NCBI RefSeq assembly: GCF_000266905.1
Contig: NC_018027.1
Span: 2,666,001-2,730,000, forward strand
From: Mycolicibacterium chubuense NBB4
GTDB lineage: Bacteria > Actinomycetota > Actinomycetes > Mycobacteriales > Mycobacteriaceae
Reading direction: 5' to 3'
Length of the DNA: 64,000 nt
In this document: positions 47,120-61,851 of the stretch, piece after piece
Numbering within the stretch: position 1 is the first letter of the stretch
How the letters are laid out: each line of letters begins with the position of its first letter
Program-made: the position numbers and the translations under genes
The notes under the pieces: model-generated
The model's input: the letters and a program-made list of their open reading frames with translations, nothing else
Databases searched by the model: none
Told to the model about the DNA's origin: nothing

Positions 47120-50086
47120 GTGGTGGACCTCTCGGCGATTACCAGGCCGGTGGGGCGGCTGGTCGCGACCGCTCAGAACGGTCTGGAGGTCTTGCGGTAC
47201 GGCGGCCTGGAGACCGGCGCCGTGCCCTCGCCCTTCCAGATCATCGAGAGCGTCCCGATGTACCGGCTGCGGCGGTACTTCCCGCCCGACACCCGGCGCG
47301 GCACCACCCCGACCGGACCGCCGGTGCTGATGGTGCACCCGATGATGATGTCGGCCGACATGTGGGATGTCACCCGTGACGACGGTGCGGTCGGCATTCT
47401 GCACAAGGCGGGAATCGATCCCTGGGTCATCGATTTCGGCTCGCCCGACAAGATCGAGGGCGGCATGCAGCGCACGCTGGCCGACCACGTGGTGGCACTC
47501 AGCGAGGCCATCGACACGGTCAAGACGGTGACGGGGCGCGACGTCCACCTCGCGGGCTACTCGCAGGGCGGCATGTTCGCCTACCAGACTGCGGCCTACC
47601 GCCGTTCCAAAGACCTGGCCAGCATCGTGGCGTTCGGCGCGCCGGTCGACACCCTCGCCGCGCTGCCGATGAACCTGCCGGCGAGCCTGGCGCCCGCCGC
47701 CGCGGACTTCATGGCCGACCACGTCTTCAGCCGCATCGACATTCCGGGCTGGCTCGCGCGCACCGGCTTCCAGATGCTCGACCCCATCAAGACGGCCCAG
47801 TCGCGACTCGAGTTCCTGCTGCAGCTGCACGACCGCGAGGCGCTGCTGCCGCGCGAACAGCAGCGCCGGTTCCTGGCGTCCGAGGGCTGGATCGCGTGGT
47901 CCGGGCCGGCGATCTCCGAGCTGCTCAAGCAGTTCATCGCCCACAACCGGATGATGACCGGGGGCTTCGCGATCCACGGGGACCTCGTCACCCTGTCCGA
48001 CATCGACTGCCCGGTGCTCGCGGTCATCGGCGAGGTCGACGACATCGGCCAGCCCGCCTCGGTCCGGGGCATCAAGCGTGCCGCACCGCGGGCCGATGCC
48101 TACGAGTTCCTGATCAGGGCAGGGCATTTCGGCTTGGTCGTCGGGTCGAAGGCCGCCACTCAGACATGGCCCACCGTCGCGGAGTGGGTGCGGTGGCTCG
48201 ACGGGGGCGGCACGATGCCCGAGGGGGTGACGCCCATGGCGCTGCAGCCCGCTCAGCACACCGAGAGCGGCGTGTCGATCACGTCGCGGCTGGCGCACAG
48301 CACCGCCGCAGCCACCGAGATGGCGCTCAGTGTCGCCCGCTCGGCGGCCGGAGCCCTCGTCACCGCCAATCGGTCGGCGCGCACGCTGGCCGTCGAGACC
48401 GCGCGGACGCTGCCCAGGCTGGCTCGGCTCGGACAGGTCAACGACCACACCCGAATCTCGTTGGGCCGCATCATGAGTGAGCAGGCGCACGAAGCGCCGA
48501 AGGGTGAGGCGCTGCTCTTCGACGGTCGGGTGCACACCTACGAGGCGGTCGACCGGCGTGTCAACAACGTCGTGCGCGGCCTGATCGAGGTCGGAGTGCG
48601 GCAGGGCACCCGGGTCGCGGTGCTGATGGAGACCCGCCCCAGTGCGCTCGTCGCCATCGCGGCACTCTCGCGGCTGGGAGCCGTCGCGGTGCTGGTGCCG
48701 CCCGACGGCGACCTGGCCGCCGCGGTCCGGCTGGGCGCGGCCACCGAGATCATCGCCGACCCCAGCCACCTGGATGCCGCGCGGAGACTGGACATGCGCG
48801 TCCTGGTGCTCGGCGGCGGGGAATCCCGCGACCTGCACCTGCCCGAGGACGCCGATGTCGTGGACATGGAGCAGATCGATCCCGATCTCGTCGACCTGCC
48901 CGGCTGGTACCGGCCCAATCCCGGTCTGGCGCGCGATCTGGCCTTCATCGCGTTCAGCACCGTCAGCGGTGACGTCGTGGCCCGCCAGATCACCAACTAC
49001 CGATGGGCGCTGTCGGCATTCGGGACCGCGTCGGCCGCCAACCTCAGCCGCAGCGACACGGTCTACTGCCTGACCCCGCTGCACCACCAGTCGGGGCTTC
49101 TGGTCAGTCTCAGCGGCGCGGTCGTCGGCGGTGCGCGGATCGCGCTGTCGCGCGGGCCGCGGCCCGACCGGTTCGTCCAGGAGATCCGCCAGTACGGGGT
49201 GACCGTGGTGACCTACACCTGGGCGATGCTGCGGGAGGTCATCGACGATCCCGGATTCTCGCTGACCGGCAACCACCCGGTGCGGCTGTTCATCGGGTCC
49301 GGCATGCCGGCGGGGCTGTGGAAACGGGTCGTTGAGGTGTTCGAGCCGGCGAACGTCGTCGAGTTCTTCGCCACCACCGACGGACAAGCCGTGCTGGCCA
49401 ACGTCTCCGGTGCCAAGATCGGCAGCAAGGGCAGACCGCTGCCGGGCGGCGGTGAGGTCGCTCTCGCCGCCTACGACCCCGAGGACAACCTGATCCTCGA
49501 GGACGAGCGCGGGTTCATCCGCCGCGCCGAGGCCAACGAGGTCGGTGTTCTGCTCGCCCATCCCAGGGGACCGGTCGATCCGCTCGCGTCGGTCAAACGC
49601 GGGGTGTTCGCCCCCGCGGACACCTGGGTGTCCACCGAGTACCTGTTCCGCCGCGACGAGGACGGCGACTACTGGCTGGTCGACAACCGGGCGGCGGTGA
49701 TCCACACCGCGCGCGGTCCGGTCTTCGCAGCGACCGTCAACGACGCGGTGGGCCGGCTGGGCGCCGTGGACATGGCCGTGACCTACAAGGTGGACGTCGA
49801 CGGGCAGACGGTGGCGGTGACCGCCCTGGCGCTGTGTCCCGGCGGGAGCATCCCGTCGGCGGACCTGTCCGAGGCCCTGGCCGACCTCCCGGTGGGCAAC
49901 GCACCCGACATCGTGCACGTCGTCGCGGACATGACCCTCACCGCGACGTACCGACCGCTCGCCGGGCCGCTGCAGAAACAAGGCCTGCCCAAGGCGTCGC
50001 GTAACGCCTGGTACCGCGACCCCGATACCAATCGGTACAAGCGGTTGACTGCCGCTGTGCGCACCGAGATCGCCGGGAGTCGGTAG
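47120..50086 (+). CDS. Fusion of PhaC-like alpha/beta-hydrolase and divergent AMP-binding acyl-CoA synthetase (Rv1683-like)
   Basis: 988 aa from the GTG at 47120, chosen because AAGGGGAG (47108–47115) lies just upstream; GTG 47123 or 47105 are possible. Residues about 65–370 form an alpha/beta hydrolase related to PHA synthases: HPMMMSADMWD, nucleophile GYSQGGMFAY (Ser codon 47561–47563), Asp in GEVDDIG, His in RAGHFGLVVGSK. From about 445 an ANL adenylating domain follows (FDGRVHTYEAVDRRVN, RLGAVAVLVPP). Its phosphate-binding loop reads FIAFSTVSGDVVARQ instead of the usual TSGTTGxPK, so activity is doubtful. Possibly a triacylglycerol or wax-ester enzyme; the M. tuberculosis homologue is annotated as lipase plus acyl-CoA synthase. 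Confidence 0.88.
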   Translation: MVDLSAITRPVGRLVATAQNGLEVLRYGGLETGAVPSPFQIIESVPMYRLRRYFPPDTRRGTTPTGPPVLMVHPMMMSADMWDVTRDDGAVGILHKAGIDPWVIDFGSPDKIEGGMQRTLADHVVALSEAIDTVKTVTGRDVHLAGYSQGGMFAYQTAAYRRSKDLASIVAFGAPVDTLAALPMNLPASLAPAAADFMADHVFSRIDIPGWLARTGFQMLDPIKTAQSRLEFLLQLHDREALLPREQQRRFLASEGWIAWSGPAISELLKQFIAHNRMMTGGFAIHGDLVTLSDIDCPVLAVIGEVDDIGQPASVRGIKRAAPRADAYEFLIRAGHFGLVVGSKAATQTWPTVAEWVRWLDGGGTMPEGVTPMALQPAQHTESGVSITSRLAHSTAAATEMALSVARSAAGALVTANRSARTLAVETARTLPRLARLGQVNDHTRISLGRIMSEQAHEAPKGEALLFDGRVHTYEAVDRRVNNVVRGLIEVGVRQGTRVAVLMETRPSALVAIAALSRLGAVAVLVPPDGDLAAAVRLGAATEIIADPSHLDAARRLDMRVLVLGGGESRDLHLPEDADVVDMEQIDPDLVDLPGWYRPNPGLARDLAFIAFSTVSGDVVARQITNYRWALSAFGTASAANLSRSDTVYCLTPLHHQSGLLVSLSGAVVGGARIALSRGPRPDRFVQEIRQYGVTVVTYTWAMLREVIDDPGFSLTGNHPVRLFIGSGMPAGLWKRVVEVFEPANVVEFFATTDGQAVLANVSGAKIGSKGRPLPGGGEVALAAYDPEDNLILEDERGFIRRAEANEVGVLLAHPRGPVDPLASVKRGVFAPADTWVSTEYLFRRDEDGDYWLVDNRAAVIHTARGPVFAATVNDAVGRLGAVDMAVTYKVDVDGQTVAVTALALCPGGSIPSADLSEALADLPVGNAPDIVHVVADMTLTATYRPLAGPLQKQGLPKASRNAWYRDPDTNRYKRLTAAVRTEIAGSR

Positions 50087-50142
50087 GGATGCCCGGCCTG
50101 CGGGGCGCTGTTAGGCTCGCGCTGTCCGACTAGGGAGGGTTC

Positions 50143-50670
50143 ATGTCACCACAGACCTGGCGCCGCGCTGCGGCTTCTGCGCTCGCAGGGGCCGCGCTGG
50201 TCGGCGGACTCGCCGCGGGTTTCACGGCACCATCGGCGCTGGCACAGCCGGCCGACCCGGCCACCCCGGCCATCCCACCGACGATCACAGCGGACCAGGC
50301 GATCGCGCTGATCGACAAGGAATACGACATCGGCGCCAGTGGTGGACAGCTTTCCAATCTCATCCACGAAGTCATGATCCTGCGTCAGCAGGGTTTCAAG
50401 GCCTCGAACGCCAACAGGGCCGCAATCGTCGACGCGTTGAACCATCGGCCGAATCAGGCTCCCTTGATCGCTGCGCTCGAGGCCACCTTGACCTATCAGA
50501 AGAAGCTCAAGAACCAGGCGGCCAACCAGGTCAAGCAGCCAGCCGTGGTTCCTCCGGCGACGCCCGGGATCCCGCAGGCGCCGATGGGTCCCTCCTGGGC
50601 GCCGGGCAACCCGATGATCCAGAACCCGAACGACACGATCTTCCCGATGCCCGGTCGTCAGGCGTGGTGA
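50143..50670 (+). CDS. Exported protein of unknown function
   Basis: 175 aa, good AGGGAGGG site before the ATG. Signal peptide: TWRRAAASALAGAALVGGLAAG, cleavage near ALA-QPAD (about residue 36). The mature part has an Ile/Asp-rich region (TADQAIALIDKEYDIGA), a predicted helical segment (GFKASNANRAAIVDALNHRP, ALEATLTYQKKLKNQ) and a Pro-rich C-terminus with NPMIQNPNDTIFPMPG. No known domain recognised. Overlaps the next gene by 7 nt, so the pair is co-translated. Confidence 0.85.
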   Translation: MSPQTWRRAAASALAGAALVGGLAAGFTAPSALAQPADPATPAIPPTITADQAIALIDKEYDIGASGGQLSNLIHEVMILRQQGFKASNANRAAIVDALNHRPNQAPLIAALEATLTYQKKLKNQAANQVKQPAVVPPATPGIPQAPMGPSWAPGNPMIQNPNDTIFPMPGRQAW

Positions 50671-50870
50671 CACTCGACGAGACCCTGCTGTCGATCCTGG
50701 TCTGCCCGGCCGACCGGGGTCCGCTGCTGTACGTCGACGGGTGCCTGTACAACCCGCGGCTCAAGCGCAAGTACCGCATCGACGACGGCATCCCGGTGCT
50801 GCTGGTCGACGAAGCCGTCACCGTCGACGACGACGAGCACCGGCGGTTGGTCGCGGCGGCCGAGTCTTAA
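50664..50870 (+). CDS. Trm112-family small protein
   Basis: 68 aa, GTG at 50664 (or 50667). TLLSILVCPADRGPLLYVDG and LKRKYRIDDGIPVLLVDEAV match the Trm112p-like fold. In other organisms Trm112 activates methyltransferases; the bacterial role is unclear. Only one cysteine is present, so a zinc site is unlikely. Overlaps the exported protein gene and converges on the TetR gene, with 4 nt of overlap. Confidence 0.85.
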   Translation: MVTLDETLLSILVCPADRGPLLYVDGCLYNPRLKRKYRIDDGIPVLLVDEAVTVDDDEHRRLVAAAES

Positions 50871-51487
50871 TCCTGGGCCGGCAGCTCACCGGTCAGATAG
50901 CGCTGGAGATTCGGCGCGATCGTGTCGGCGATCTGTTGCACTGGTAACGACTTGAACGGTTCGAGTTCGAGGACGTACCGGGCCATCGCGACGCCGACCA
51001 GCTGGGACGCGACGTATTGCACGCGCAGCCGCCCGCTGCCCGGCGGGTCGTCGACCCGGCTGCCCACTTCGGCGGCGATCACGTCCTGAAGGAACGACCG
51101 GACGATGGAGGCGTCGTAGGCGCTGCCGGCCAGGATCGACCGCAGTGTGGCGATGAATCCCTTGCCCAGCTCGGAATCCCACAGCGGCAGCAGCAGCGTG
51201 GGCAAGACGCGGCCGATGTCCTCGACGGGCACCTCGCGGAGGGGCCCGATGATCGTCATCGGATCGATCGGGATCTGGATCGCCGCCGCGAAGAGCTGCG
51301 TCTTGGTGCCGTAGTAGTGGTGCACCAGGGCCGGGTCGACGTCCGCGTCGGCGGCGATCGCACGAATCGAGGTCTTGTCGATCCCGTTGCGGGCGAACAG
51401 CTCCCGCGCGCTGGCAAGAATCCGTTCCCGGGTGTCGGAGGTCCCGGGAGGTCGCCCGGGGCGCTTGCGCTCTGATCGGGTCGCCAC
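50867..51487 (-). CDS. TetR-family regulator of the adjacent ABC exporter (Rv1685c-like)
   Basis: 206 aa. N-terminal helix-turn-helix GTSDTRERILASARELFAR, TSIRAIAADADVDPALVHHYYGTK; the rest is a helical ligand domain with the C-terminal TetR_C-like pattern VQYVASQLVGVAMARYVL. It is the last gene of an operon ATPase–permease–TetR, 6 nt after the permease, and a 34-bp palindrome sits at the operon promoter. Autorepression lifted by a transport substrate is the simplest model. Confidence 0.9.
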   Translation of the reverse strand: MATRSERKRPGRPPGTSDTRERILASARELFARNGIDKTSIRAIAADADVDPALVHHYYGTKTQLFAAAIQIPIDPMTIIGPLREVPVEDIGRVLPTLLLPLWDSELGKGFIATLRSILAGSAYDASIVRSFLQDVIAAEVGSRVDDPPGSGRLRVQYVASQLVGVAMARYVLELEPFKSLPVQQIADTIAPNLQRYLTGELPAQD

Positions 51488-51493
51488 GTCTGT

Positions 51494-52258
51494 CTAGGGT
51501 GTCCTTCGCCGTAGGGTCGCCGCGGCCAGGGCCATCGCCAGCACCGCGAATCCGACGACCACCGCGAAGTCCCGGACGGTGACCGAGGTCAGTGCCGGGT
51601 GGGCCCCGACTTCCTGCAGGGCTTCGAGAGCGTAGCTGGCCGGTAGTGCGTTGCTGATCCACTGCAGCCACTCGGGCAGGGCGGCGCGCGGGACGATGAT
51701 GCCGCACAGCAGCAGTTGTGGGGCGATCACCAGCGGCATGAACTGAACCGCCTGGAACTCGGTGCGCGCGAACGCACTGCAGAGCAGGCCGAGTCCGACG
51801 CCGAGGACCGCGTTGACGATCGCGATCGCGAACACCCATGCGGGGCTGCCCGCCGTGTCGAATCCCAGGAGCCAGAACGACACCACGCACGCCAGAGTCG
51901 CCTGCGCCGCGGCCGCGATCGAGAAGGCGGTGCCGTACGCGGCGAGCAGATCGAGCCGGCGCAGCGGTGTGGTCAGGATGCGCTCGAGGGTGCCCGAGAC
52001 CCGTTCCCGCTGCATCGTGATCGAGGTGATCAGGAACATCACGATCAGCGGAAAGACCCCCAGCATGATCAGGCAGGCGTTGTTGAACGGCGACGGGGCG
52101 CCGGGGCGGTGGGGCGTGCCGGAGACGTCGTCGAACATGAAGTAGATGAGGGTGATGATCAGGCTCGGCACGAGCAGGATCATCGCGACACTGCGATGGT
52201 CGCCGGCGAGCTGGCGCAAGATCCGCTGGGTGGTCGCGGCGTACGCCCGCGTGCTCAG
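51494..52258 (-). CDS. ABC-2 type exporter permease (Rv1686c-like)
   Basis: 254 aa from a CTG at 52258 that overlaps the ATPase stop (CTGA). ATG alternatives are 52321 (inside the ATPase gene) and 52183, the latter removing part of the first conserved segment. Six membrane helices: AMILLVPSLIITLIYFMF, a second near LIMLGVFPLIVMFLI, then the conserved RERVSGTLERILTTPLRRLDLL cytoplasmic loop (in part) and four C-terminal helices. Works with the ATPase to export a drug or lipid-like substrate. Confidence 0.87.
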   Translation of the reverse strand: MSTRAYAATTQRILRQLAGDHRSVAMILLVPSLIITLIYFMFDDVSGTPHRPGAPSPFNNACLIMLGVFPLIVMFLITSITMQRERVSGTLERILTTPLRRLDLLAAYGTAFSIAAAAQATLACVVSFWLLGFDTAGSPAWVFAIAIVNAVLGVGLGLLCSAFARTEFQAVQFMPLVIAPQLLLCGIIVPRAALPEWLQWISNALPASYALEALQEVGAHPALTSVTVRDFAVVVGFAVLAMALAAATLRRRTP

Positions 52259-53019
52259 GCGGGTGCTGCTGCGATGCCGCGGCGGATGATGGACAGAAAC
52301 GCGTCCTCCAGTGACTGACATCCCGTGTCCTTCCGCAGCCGGGTGGGTGTGGTGTGTGCCAGGATCCGACCCTCGCGCATGAGCAGCAGGTCGTGGCAGT
52401 GGTCTGCCTCGTCCATCACATGGCTGGACACCAGCAGGGTCGTTCCGTGGCGGGCCAGGCTGTCGAAGCGAGCCCACAGGTCCGCCCGCAGGACGGGGTC
52501 CAGGCCCACGGTCGGCTCGTCGAGGACGAGGAGTTCCGGGTGGCCGACCAGAGCGCAGGCCAGCGACACTCTGGTCCGTTGGCCGCCGGAGAGGTTGGCC
52601 GCCAACGCCTTCCGGTGGTCGTCGAGCCCGACCGCGGTGATCGCGTCGTCGACGTCCTGGGCGTCGGCACCGTACAGGGCGGCGAAATAGCGGATGTTGT
52701 CGACCACCCGCAGATCCGGGTAGATGGTCGGCTCCTGCGTGACGTAGCCGATGCGGTGGCGCAGTCCGGCACTGCCCGCGGGCTCCCCGAGGACGGTCAC
52801 CGTTCCGCCGGCCACGATCTGCGTGCCGACGATGCTGCGCATCAGCGTCGTCTTCCCGCAGCCCGAGGGGCCGAGCAAGCCGGTGATCGCGCCGCGCGCA
52901 ACCTGCAGGCTCACATCGTCGAGCGCTGGCCGACCTCCGCGTCTGACGCGCAGATCCGCGATGTCGATGGCCGCCTCCGATGCCGGAGCCATCAATTCAT
53001 CGCGTGATGAACTCATCAT
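52255..53019 (-). CDS. ABC exporter ATP-binding subunit (Rv1687c-like)
   Basis: 254 aa from the ATG at 53019; ATGs at 53016 and 52992 are also possible. Walker A GLLGPSGCGKTTLMRSI, Q-loop GYVTQEPTIYPDL, signature NLSGGQRTRVSLACAL, Walker B LLVLDEPTVGLDP and H-loop LVSSHVMDEADHC are all intact. A minus-strand TATTCA (53029–53024) would start transcription at 53017–53018, favouring a leaderless ATG here. That places the palindrome over the promoter and first codons. Confidence 0.9.
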   Translation of the reverse strand: MMSSSRDELMAPASEAAIDIADLRVRRGGRPALDDVSLQVARGAITGLLGPSGCGKTTLMRSIVGTQIVAGGTVTVLGEPAGSAGLRHRIGYVTQEPTIYPDLRVVDNIRYFAALYGADAQDVDDAITAVGLDDHRKALAANLSGGQRTRVSLACALVGHPELLVLDEPTVGLDPVLRADLWARFDSLARHGTTLLVSSHVMDEADHCHDLLLMREGRILAHTTPTRLRKDTGCQSLEDAFLSIIRRGIAAAPA

Positions 53020-53028
53020 GCGATGAAT
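52995..53028. promoter_or_regulatory. 34-bp TetR-type operator of the ABC exporter operon
   Basis: Left half ATTCATCGCGTGATGA (52995–53010), 2-bp centre, right half TCATCATGCGATGAAT (53013–53028); one mismatch in 16 pairs. It covers the -10 and start of the ABC operon and lies 48 bp before the divergent esterase start, so both could be controlled. The operon's own TetR is the likely binder. Confidence 0.75.
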
Positions 53029-53076
53029 AATCCGCTCGGTGCCACCGGGTGTCAAGGGCGTCCGTAGGATGTCGCG

Positions 53077-54126
53077 GTGGTGCGAGAGTCATTGAGAGTC
53101 ATCCCCGACGGGCTTGTCGATGTCACCGCACCGGTGACCATCGACGGGTTGAGCTACATCGATCCGGCCGACCCGGCGCTGCCGATGTATGAGGTGATCG
53201 CCAACAATCGCCGGCCGGTCGCCCTGCGCGACCTGATGATCGAGCCGGTCCGATCCGGCTACATCGGTGACGGCCATCAGCCCGATCCGGCGCTCGTCCC
53301 GCCCAGCGGCGCCGAAGCGGTGCCCGGCGTCTCGGTCGATCAGGTCTATCTGCCGGTCCGCGACGGGGTGGCGCGGTGCCAGCTGTACCGTCCCGCGGGT
53401 TCGGGCGAGCAGGCGCTGCCGGTGATCGTCTACTACCACGGCGGCGGATTCACCGTCGGTTCGTCCGAAGACTGCGACTTCCTGGCGCGCAAACTCGCGG
53501 TCACCAACGACGCGCTGGTGGTGTCGGCCAACTACCGTTCGGCACCGGAGTTCATGTTCCCCGTGCCGCTGGACGACGCGTTCGACGTCTACCGGTGGGT
53601 CGTCGAGCACGGTGCCGACCTCGACGCCGACCCGACGCGGATCGTGGTCGCCGGCGATTCGGCGGGATCGAATTTCGCCGCGGTGATCCCGCTGCGGGCG
53701 CGCGACGAGGGAGTGCGCCCGCCCGAGGGCGTCGTCATGCTCGGCGCCTTCGCCGACTTCCGGTTCGAGCGCTGGGCGTCGTTCGTGGAGCTGGCTCCCC
53801 GCGGGATCGTCTACGACATGGCCTTCGCGGGCTTCATCCGCGGCGCCTACGTCGGCGCCACCGCGTGGGACCACCCGTGGGTGAGCCCCATCGAGGGTGA
53901 TCTCGCCGGATATCCACCGGCCGTCGTGGTGGCCGGCACTCACGATCCGATCGTCGACTCGGCTCGTGAGTTCGCCGCCCGCATTCGGGACGCGGGCGGT
54001 CAGGTGGTCGAGTACTTTCCCGAGGGCATGCCACACGGGTTCTACTTCTTTCCCGGCGTGCATCCGGAGGAGGACATCGCCTACCGCATCGTCGCCGAGG
54101 CGCTCGCCGGCGTGCTCGGGCGCTGA
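53077..54126 (+). CDS. HSL/Lip-family alpha/beta-hydrolase (esterase)
   Basis: 349 aa, GTG start; TAGGAT (53065–53070) ends 6 nt before it. Oxyanion motif [12 protein letters not shown], nucleophile [10 protein letters not shown], Asp in GTHDPIVDS and His in [11 protein letters not shown] define the hormone-sensitive-lipase type. It hydrolyses short or medium acyl esters. It diverges from the ABC operon across the TetR palindrome and is followed 1 nt later by mpg, with which it is probably co-transcribed. Not in the matching M. tuberculosis position from memory. Confidence 0.9.
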   Translation: MVRESLRVIPDGLVDVTAPVTIDGLSYIDPADPALPMYEVIANNRRPVALRDLMIEPVRSGYIGDGHQPDPALVPPSGAEAVPGVSVDQVYLPVRDGVARCQLYRPAGSGEQALPVIVYYHGGGFTVGSSEDCDFLARKLAVTNDALVVSANYRSAPEFMFPVPLDDAFDVYRWVVEHGADLDADPTRIVVAGDSAGSNFAAVIPLRARDEGVRPPEGVVMLGAFADFRFERWASFVELAPRGIVYDMAFAGFIRGAYVGATAWDHPWVSPIEGDLAGYPPAVVVAGTHDPIVDSAREFAARIRDAGGQVVEYFPEGMPHGFYFFPGVHPEEDIAYRIVAEALAGVLGR

Positions 54127-54127
54127 G

Positions 54128-54739
54128 ATGTCCGCCGACGAACTGGCCGTCGACCCGCTGAGCGCAGCCCGCCTCCTGCTGGGTTCGGTGCTGACCGGCC
54201 GCGGGGTAAGCGCGACGATCGTCGAGGTGGAGGCCTATGGCGGTCCGCCCGACGGCCCCTGGCCGGACGCGGCGGCGCATTCCTTCCGCGGGCCGGGCGT
54301 GCGGAACTCCGTGATGTTCGGCCCGGCGGGCAGGCTCTACACCTACCGAAGCCACGGCATCCACGTCTGCGCGAACGTGTCCTGCGCAACCGACGGGGTG
54401 GCCGGCGCCGTGCTGCTGCGCGCCGCGGTGATCCACTCGGGTTCCGACATCGCTGCCGCCCGCCGCGGGGCGTCGGTCAAACCGGTCGCGCTGGCACGCG
54501 GTCCCGGCAATCTGTGCTCCGCGCTCGGTATCGGCATGCAGGACAACGGGACCGACCTCTTCGATCCCGGGTCGCCGGTCCGGCTGGCGTTGAACGAGTT
54601 GCGAGTGGGCAGCACCGGCCCGCGGGTCGGGGTCAGCAAGGCCGCGGATCGGCCATGGCGCATGTGGCTGGCGGGCCACCCCGAAGTGTCGGCCTATCGG
54701 CGCAGCCCGCGGGCACCGGCTCCCGGCGGCAGCGACTAG
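54128..54739 (+). CDS. mpg: 3-methyladenine DNA glycosylase
   Basis: 203 aa from the ATG at 54128. AAG-family core: [20 protein letters not shown] with the catalytic Glu, [33 protein letters not shown], and C-terminal [14 protein letters not shown]. It removes alkylated purines in base excision repair. It directly follows the esterase and precedes tyrS by 18 nt. No own DNA-damage promoter seen. Confidence 0.94.
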   Translation: MSADELAVDPLSAARLLLGSVLTGRGVSATIVEVEAYGGPPDGPWPDAAAHSFRGPGVRNSVMFGPAGRLYTYRSHGIHVCANVSCATDGVAGAVLLRAAVIHSGSDIAAARRGASVKPVALARGPGNLCSALGIGMQDNGTDLFDPGSPVRLALNELRVGSTGPRVGVSKAADRPWRMWLAGHPEVSAYRRSPRAPAPGGSD

Positions 54740-54757
54740 TACGGGAAGATCGACTGC

Positions 54758-56041
54758 GTGGGTAGCGACATCCTGAAGGAATTGGAGTGGCGCGGGCTGA
54801 TCGCCCAGTCCACCGACCGTGACGCACTGGCCGAAGCGCTGGCCGCCGGCCCGGTCACCGTGTATTCCGGTTTCGACCCGACGGCGCCGAGCCTGCACGC
54901 CGGTCATCTGATACCGCTGCTGACGTTGCGGCGCTTCCAGCAGGCCGGGCATCGCCCGATCGTGCTCGCCGGCGGTGCCACCGGCATGATCGGCGACCCC
55001 CGAGACGTCGGCGAACGCACCCTGCAGAGCGCCGACATCATCGCCGACTGGGCGGAGCGCATCCGCGGGCAACTGGAACGGTTCGTCGATTTCGACGACT
55101 CGCCGACCGGCGCGGTGGACGCCAACAACCTCACGTGGACGTCGGAGCTGTCGGCGATCGAATTCCTGCGCGACATCGGCAAGCACTTCTCGGTCAACGT
55201 CATGCTCGACCGCGACACCGTGCGCCGCCGACTCGAGGGCGAGGGCATCTCCTACACGGAGTTCAGCTACATGCTGTTGCAGGCCAATGATTTCGTTGAA
55301 CTCCACGAGCGCTACGGGTGCACTCTGCAGGTCGGCGGGTCCGATCAGTGGGGCAACATCATCGCCGGAGTGCGGTTGGTGCGGCAGAAGTCCGGCGCCT
55401 CGGTGCATGCCCTCACCACGCCGCTCGTGACCGACTCCGAAGGCAAGAAGTTCGGCAAGTCCACCGGCGGCGGCAGTCTCTGGCTGGACCCGGAGATGAC
55501 CAGCCCCTATGCCTGGTACCAGTACTTCATCAACACCGCCGACGCGGACGTGATCCGCTACCTGCGGTGGTTCACCTTCTTGTCGGCCGACGAGCTGGCC
55601 GACCTCGAGCAGTCGACCGCCGACCGTCCGCACGAGCGCGCCGCACAGCGGCGCCTGGCCCGGGAACTCACCACGCTCGTGCACGGCGAGGCGGCGACCG
55701 CATCCGTCGAGCATGCGAGTCAGGCTCTGTTCGGCCGCGCGGAACTGTCGGAACTCGACGAAGCGACCCTGGCTGCGGCGCTTCGGGAGGCCAGTAACAA
55801 CGAAGTCGCTCGACTCGAGCCCGGGGGAGCCGACTCCATCACCGACCTGCTGGTGTCGAGTGGGCTGTCGGCGAGCAAGGGCGCGGCTCGGCGCACGATC
55901 GGCGAGGGCGGAGTCAGCGTCAACAACGTGAAGATCGCCACAGACGACTGGGTGCCGCAGGATTCCGACTTCCTCTACGGCAGGTGGCTGGTGCTGCGCA
56001 GAGGGAAGAGGAATGTCGCCGGCATCGAGCGCGTTGGCTGA
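54758..56041 (+). CDS. tyrS: Tyrosyl-tRNA synthetase
   Basis: 427 aa, GTG start. Class I motifs: HIGH equivalent [11 protein letters not shown], tyrosine site [17 protein letters not shown] equivalent [10 protein letters not shown]-terminal S4 RNA-binding domain follows ([20 protein letters not shown]). Charges tRNA-Tyr. Directly upstream of the rRNA operon, a position characteristic of the second rrn operon of fast-growing mycobacteria. Confidence 0.96.
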   Translation: MGSDILKELEWRGLIAQSTDRDALAEALAAGPVTVYSGFDPTAPSLHAGHLIPLLTLRRFQQAGHRPIVLAGGATGMIGDPRDVGERTLQSADIIADWAERIRGQLERFVDFDDSPTGAVDANNLTWTSELSAIEFLRDIGKHFSVNVMLDRDTVRRRLEGEGISYTEFSYMLLQANDFVELHERYGCTLQVGGSDQWGNIIAGVRLVRQKSGASVHALTTPLVTDSEGKKFGKSTGGGSLWLDPEMTSPYAWYQYFINTADADVIRYLRWFTFLSADELADLEQSTADRPHERAAQRRLARELTTLVHGEAATASVEHASQALFGRAELSELDEATLAAALREASNNEVARLEPGGADSITDLLVSSGLSASKGAARRTIGEGGVSVNNVKIATDDWVPQDSDFLYGRWLVLRRGKRNVAGIERVG

Positions 56042-56186
56042 GCCGAGGCACAACGATGCTGGTCGACCCACGCCCCGGTCCGTCGGGAACAAACGTCGTG
56101 CGGCACGCGTTGAGCCCTTGTGAGTTCACGCGCCGACGAGGTGCGTGCGGTCGGTTCGGGTCGAAAGACACGCCCTATCAGGCGAT

Positions 56187-56215
56187 TTGACTCGGAGTTA
56201 TCCCTGACGTAACTT
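56187..56215 (+). promoter_or_regulatory. Putative rRNA operon promoter
   Basis: TTGACT (56187–56192), 17-nt spacer, TAACTT (56210–56215). A second -10-like TAGAGT is at 56286–56291 with no good -35. The 16S begins about 310 nt downstream. The rest of 56042–56186 shows nothing. Confidence 0.6.
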
Positions 56216-56356
56216 ATCGGAGTCGCTGCGACACGGGCCCAGCCCGGAGAGCGCGGCCGACTCCCAGAGGTCACTCACTTCGGTGTAGAGTCCTCATCTG
56301 CCCGCACTGGAAACAGCGGCTTTTAGCCGCGGGCTTCCTGCGCGGTCAGGCGGTGT

Positions 56357-56411
56357 GTTGTTTGAGAACTCAATAGTGTGTTTGGTGGTTTTTGTTTGTT
56401 GTTTTGTTGTC
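56357..56411 (+). promoter_or_regulatory. rRNA leader antitermination region
   Basis: TGTTGTTTGAGAACTCAATA, TGTTTGGTGG and a TTTTTGTTTGTTG tract, in the order known as boxB/A/C of mycobacterial rRNA leaders. A GCGGCT-TTT-AGCCGC hairpin lies upstream near 56315–56330, possibly part of processing stems. Confidence 0.65.
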
Positions 56412-56524
56412 TGCCTCTTTTTCCCGTTTAGGGGTGGATGTTTTTTTGGATGCCAGTTTTTGGTGTCTGTTGTTTGTGATCGGATTTTTCTGATTCGAAT
56501 TCTGCCCGGGTTTTGGCCTGGGAG

Positions 56525-61629
<5,105 letters not shown>

Positions 61630-61723
61630 ACCAACAAAACCTCGCAACCACACCACAGCAGACAACAAGCTGCACCCCACCACCAAAAACACAAAGATTT
61701 CCACTCAAAAACGAGTGAATAAA

Positions 61724-61838
61724 GTTACGGCGGTCCATAGCGGCAGGGAAACGCCCGGACCCATCCCGAACCCGGAAGCTAAGCCTGCCAGCGCCGATGA
61801 TACTACCCACCCGGGTGGAAAAGTAGGACACCGCCGAA
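61724..61838 (+). rRNA. rrf: 5S ribosomal RNA
   Basis: About 115 nt starting GTTACGGCGGTCCATAGCGG, with CCCATCCCGAACCCGGAAGC loop motif and ending with the complementary GACACCGCCGAAC. About 95 nt after the 23S end; the spacer carries AAAAACGAGTGAATAAAG. Confidence 0.95.
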
Positions 61839-61851
61839 CACACATTGAAGC

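Noticed and set aside
46958..49981. About 1000-codon minus-strand frame opposite the hydrolase/AMP-binding fusion
   Set aside because: Composition is that of a GC-skewed shadow; the plus strand has conserved catalytic motifs.
53834..56092. Long minus-strand frame opposite esterase, mpg and tyrS
   Set aside because: Covers three well-supported genes on the other strand and shows no family motif.
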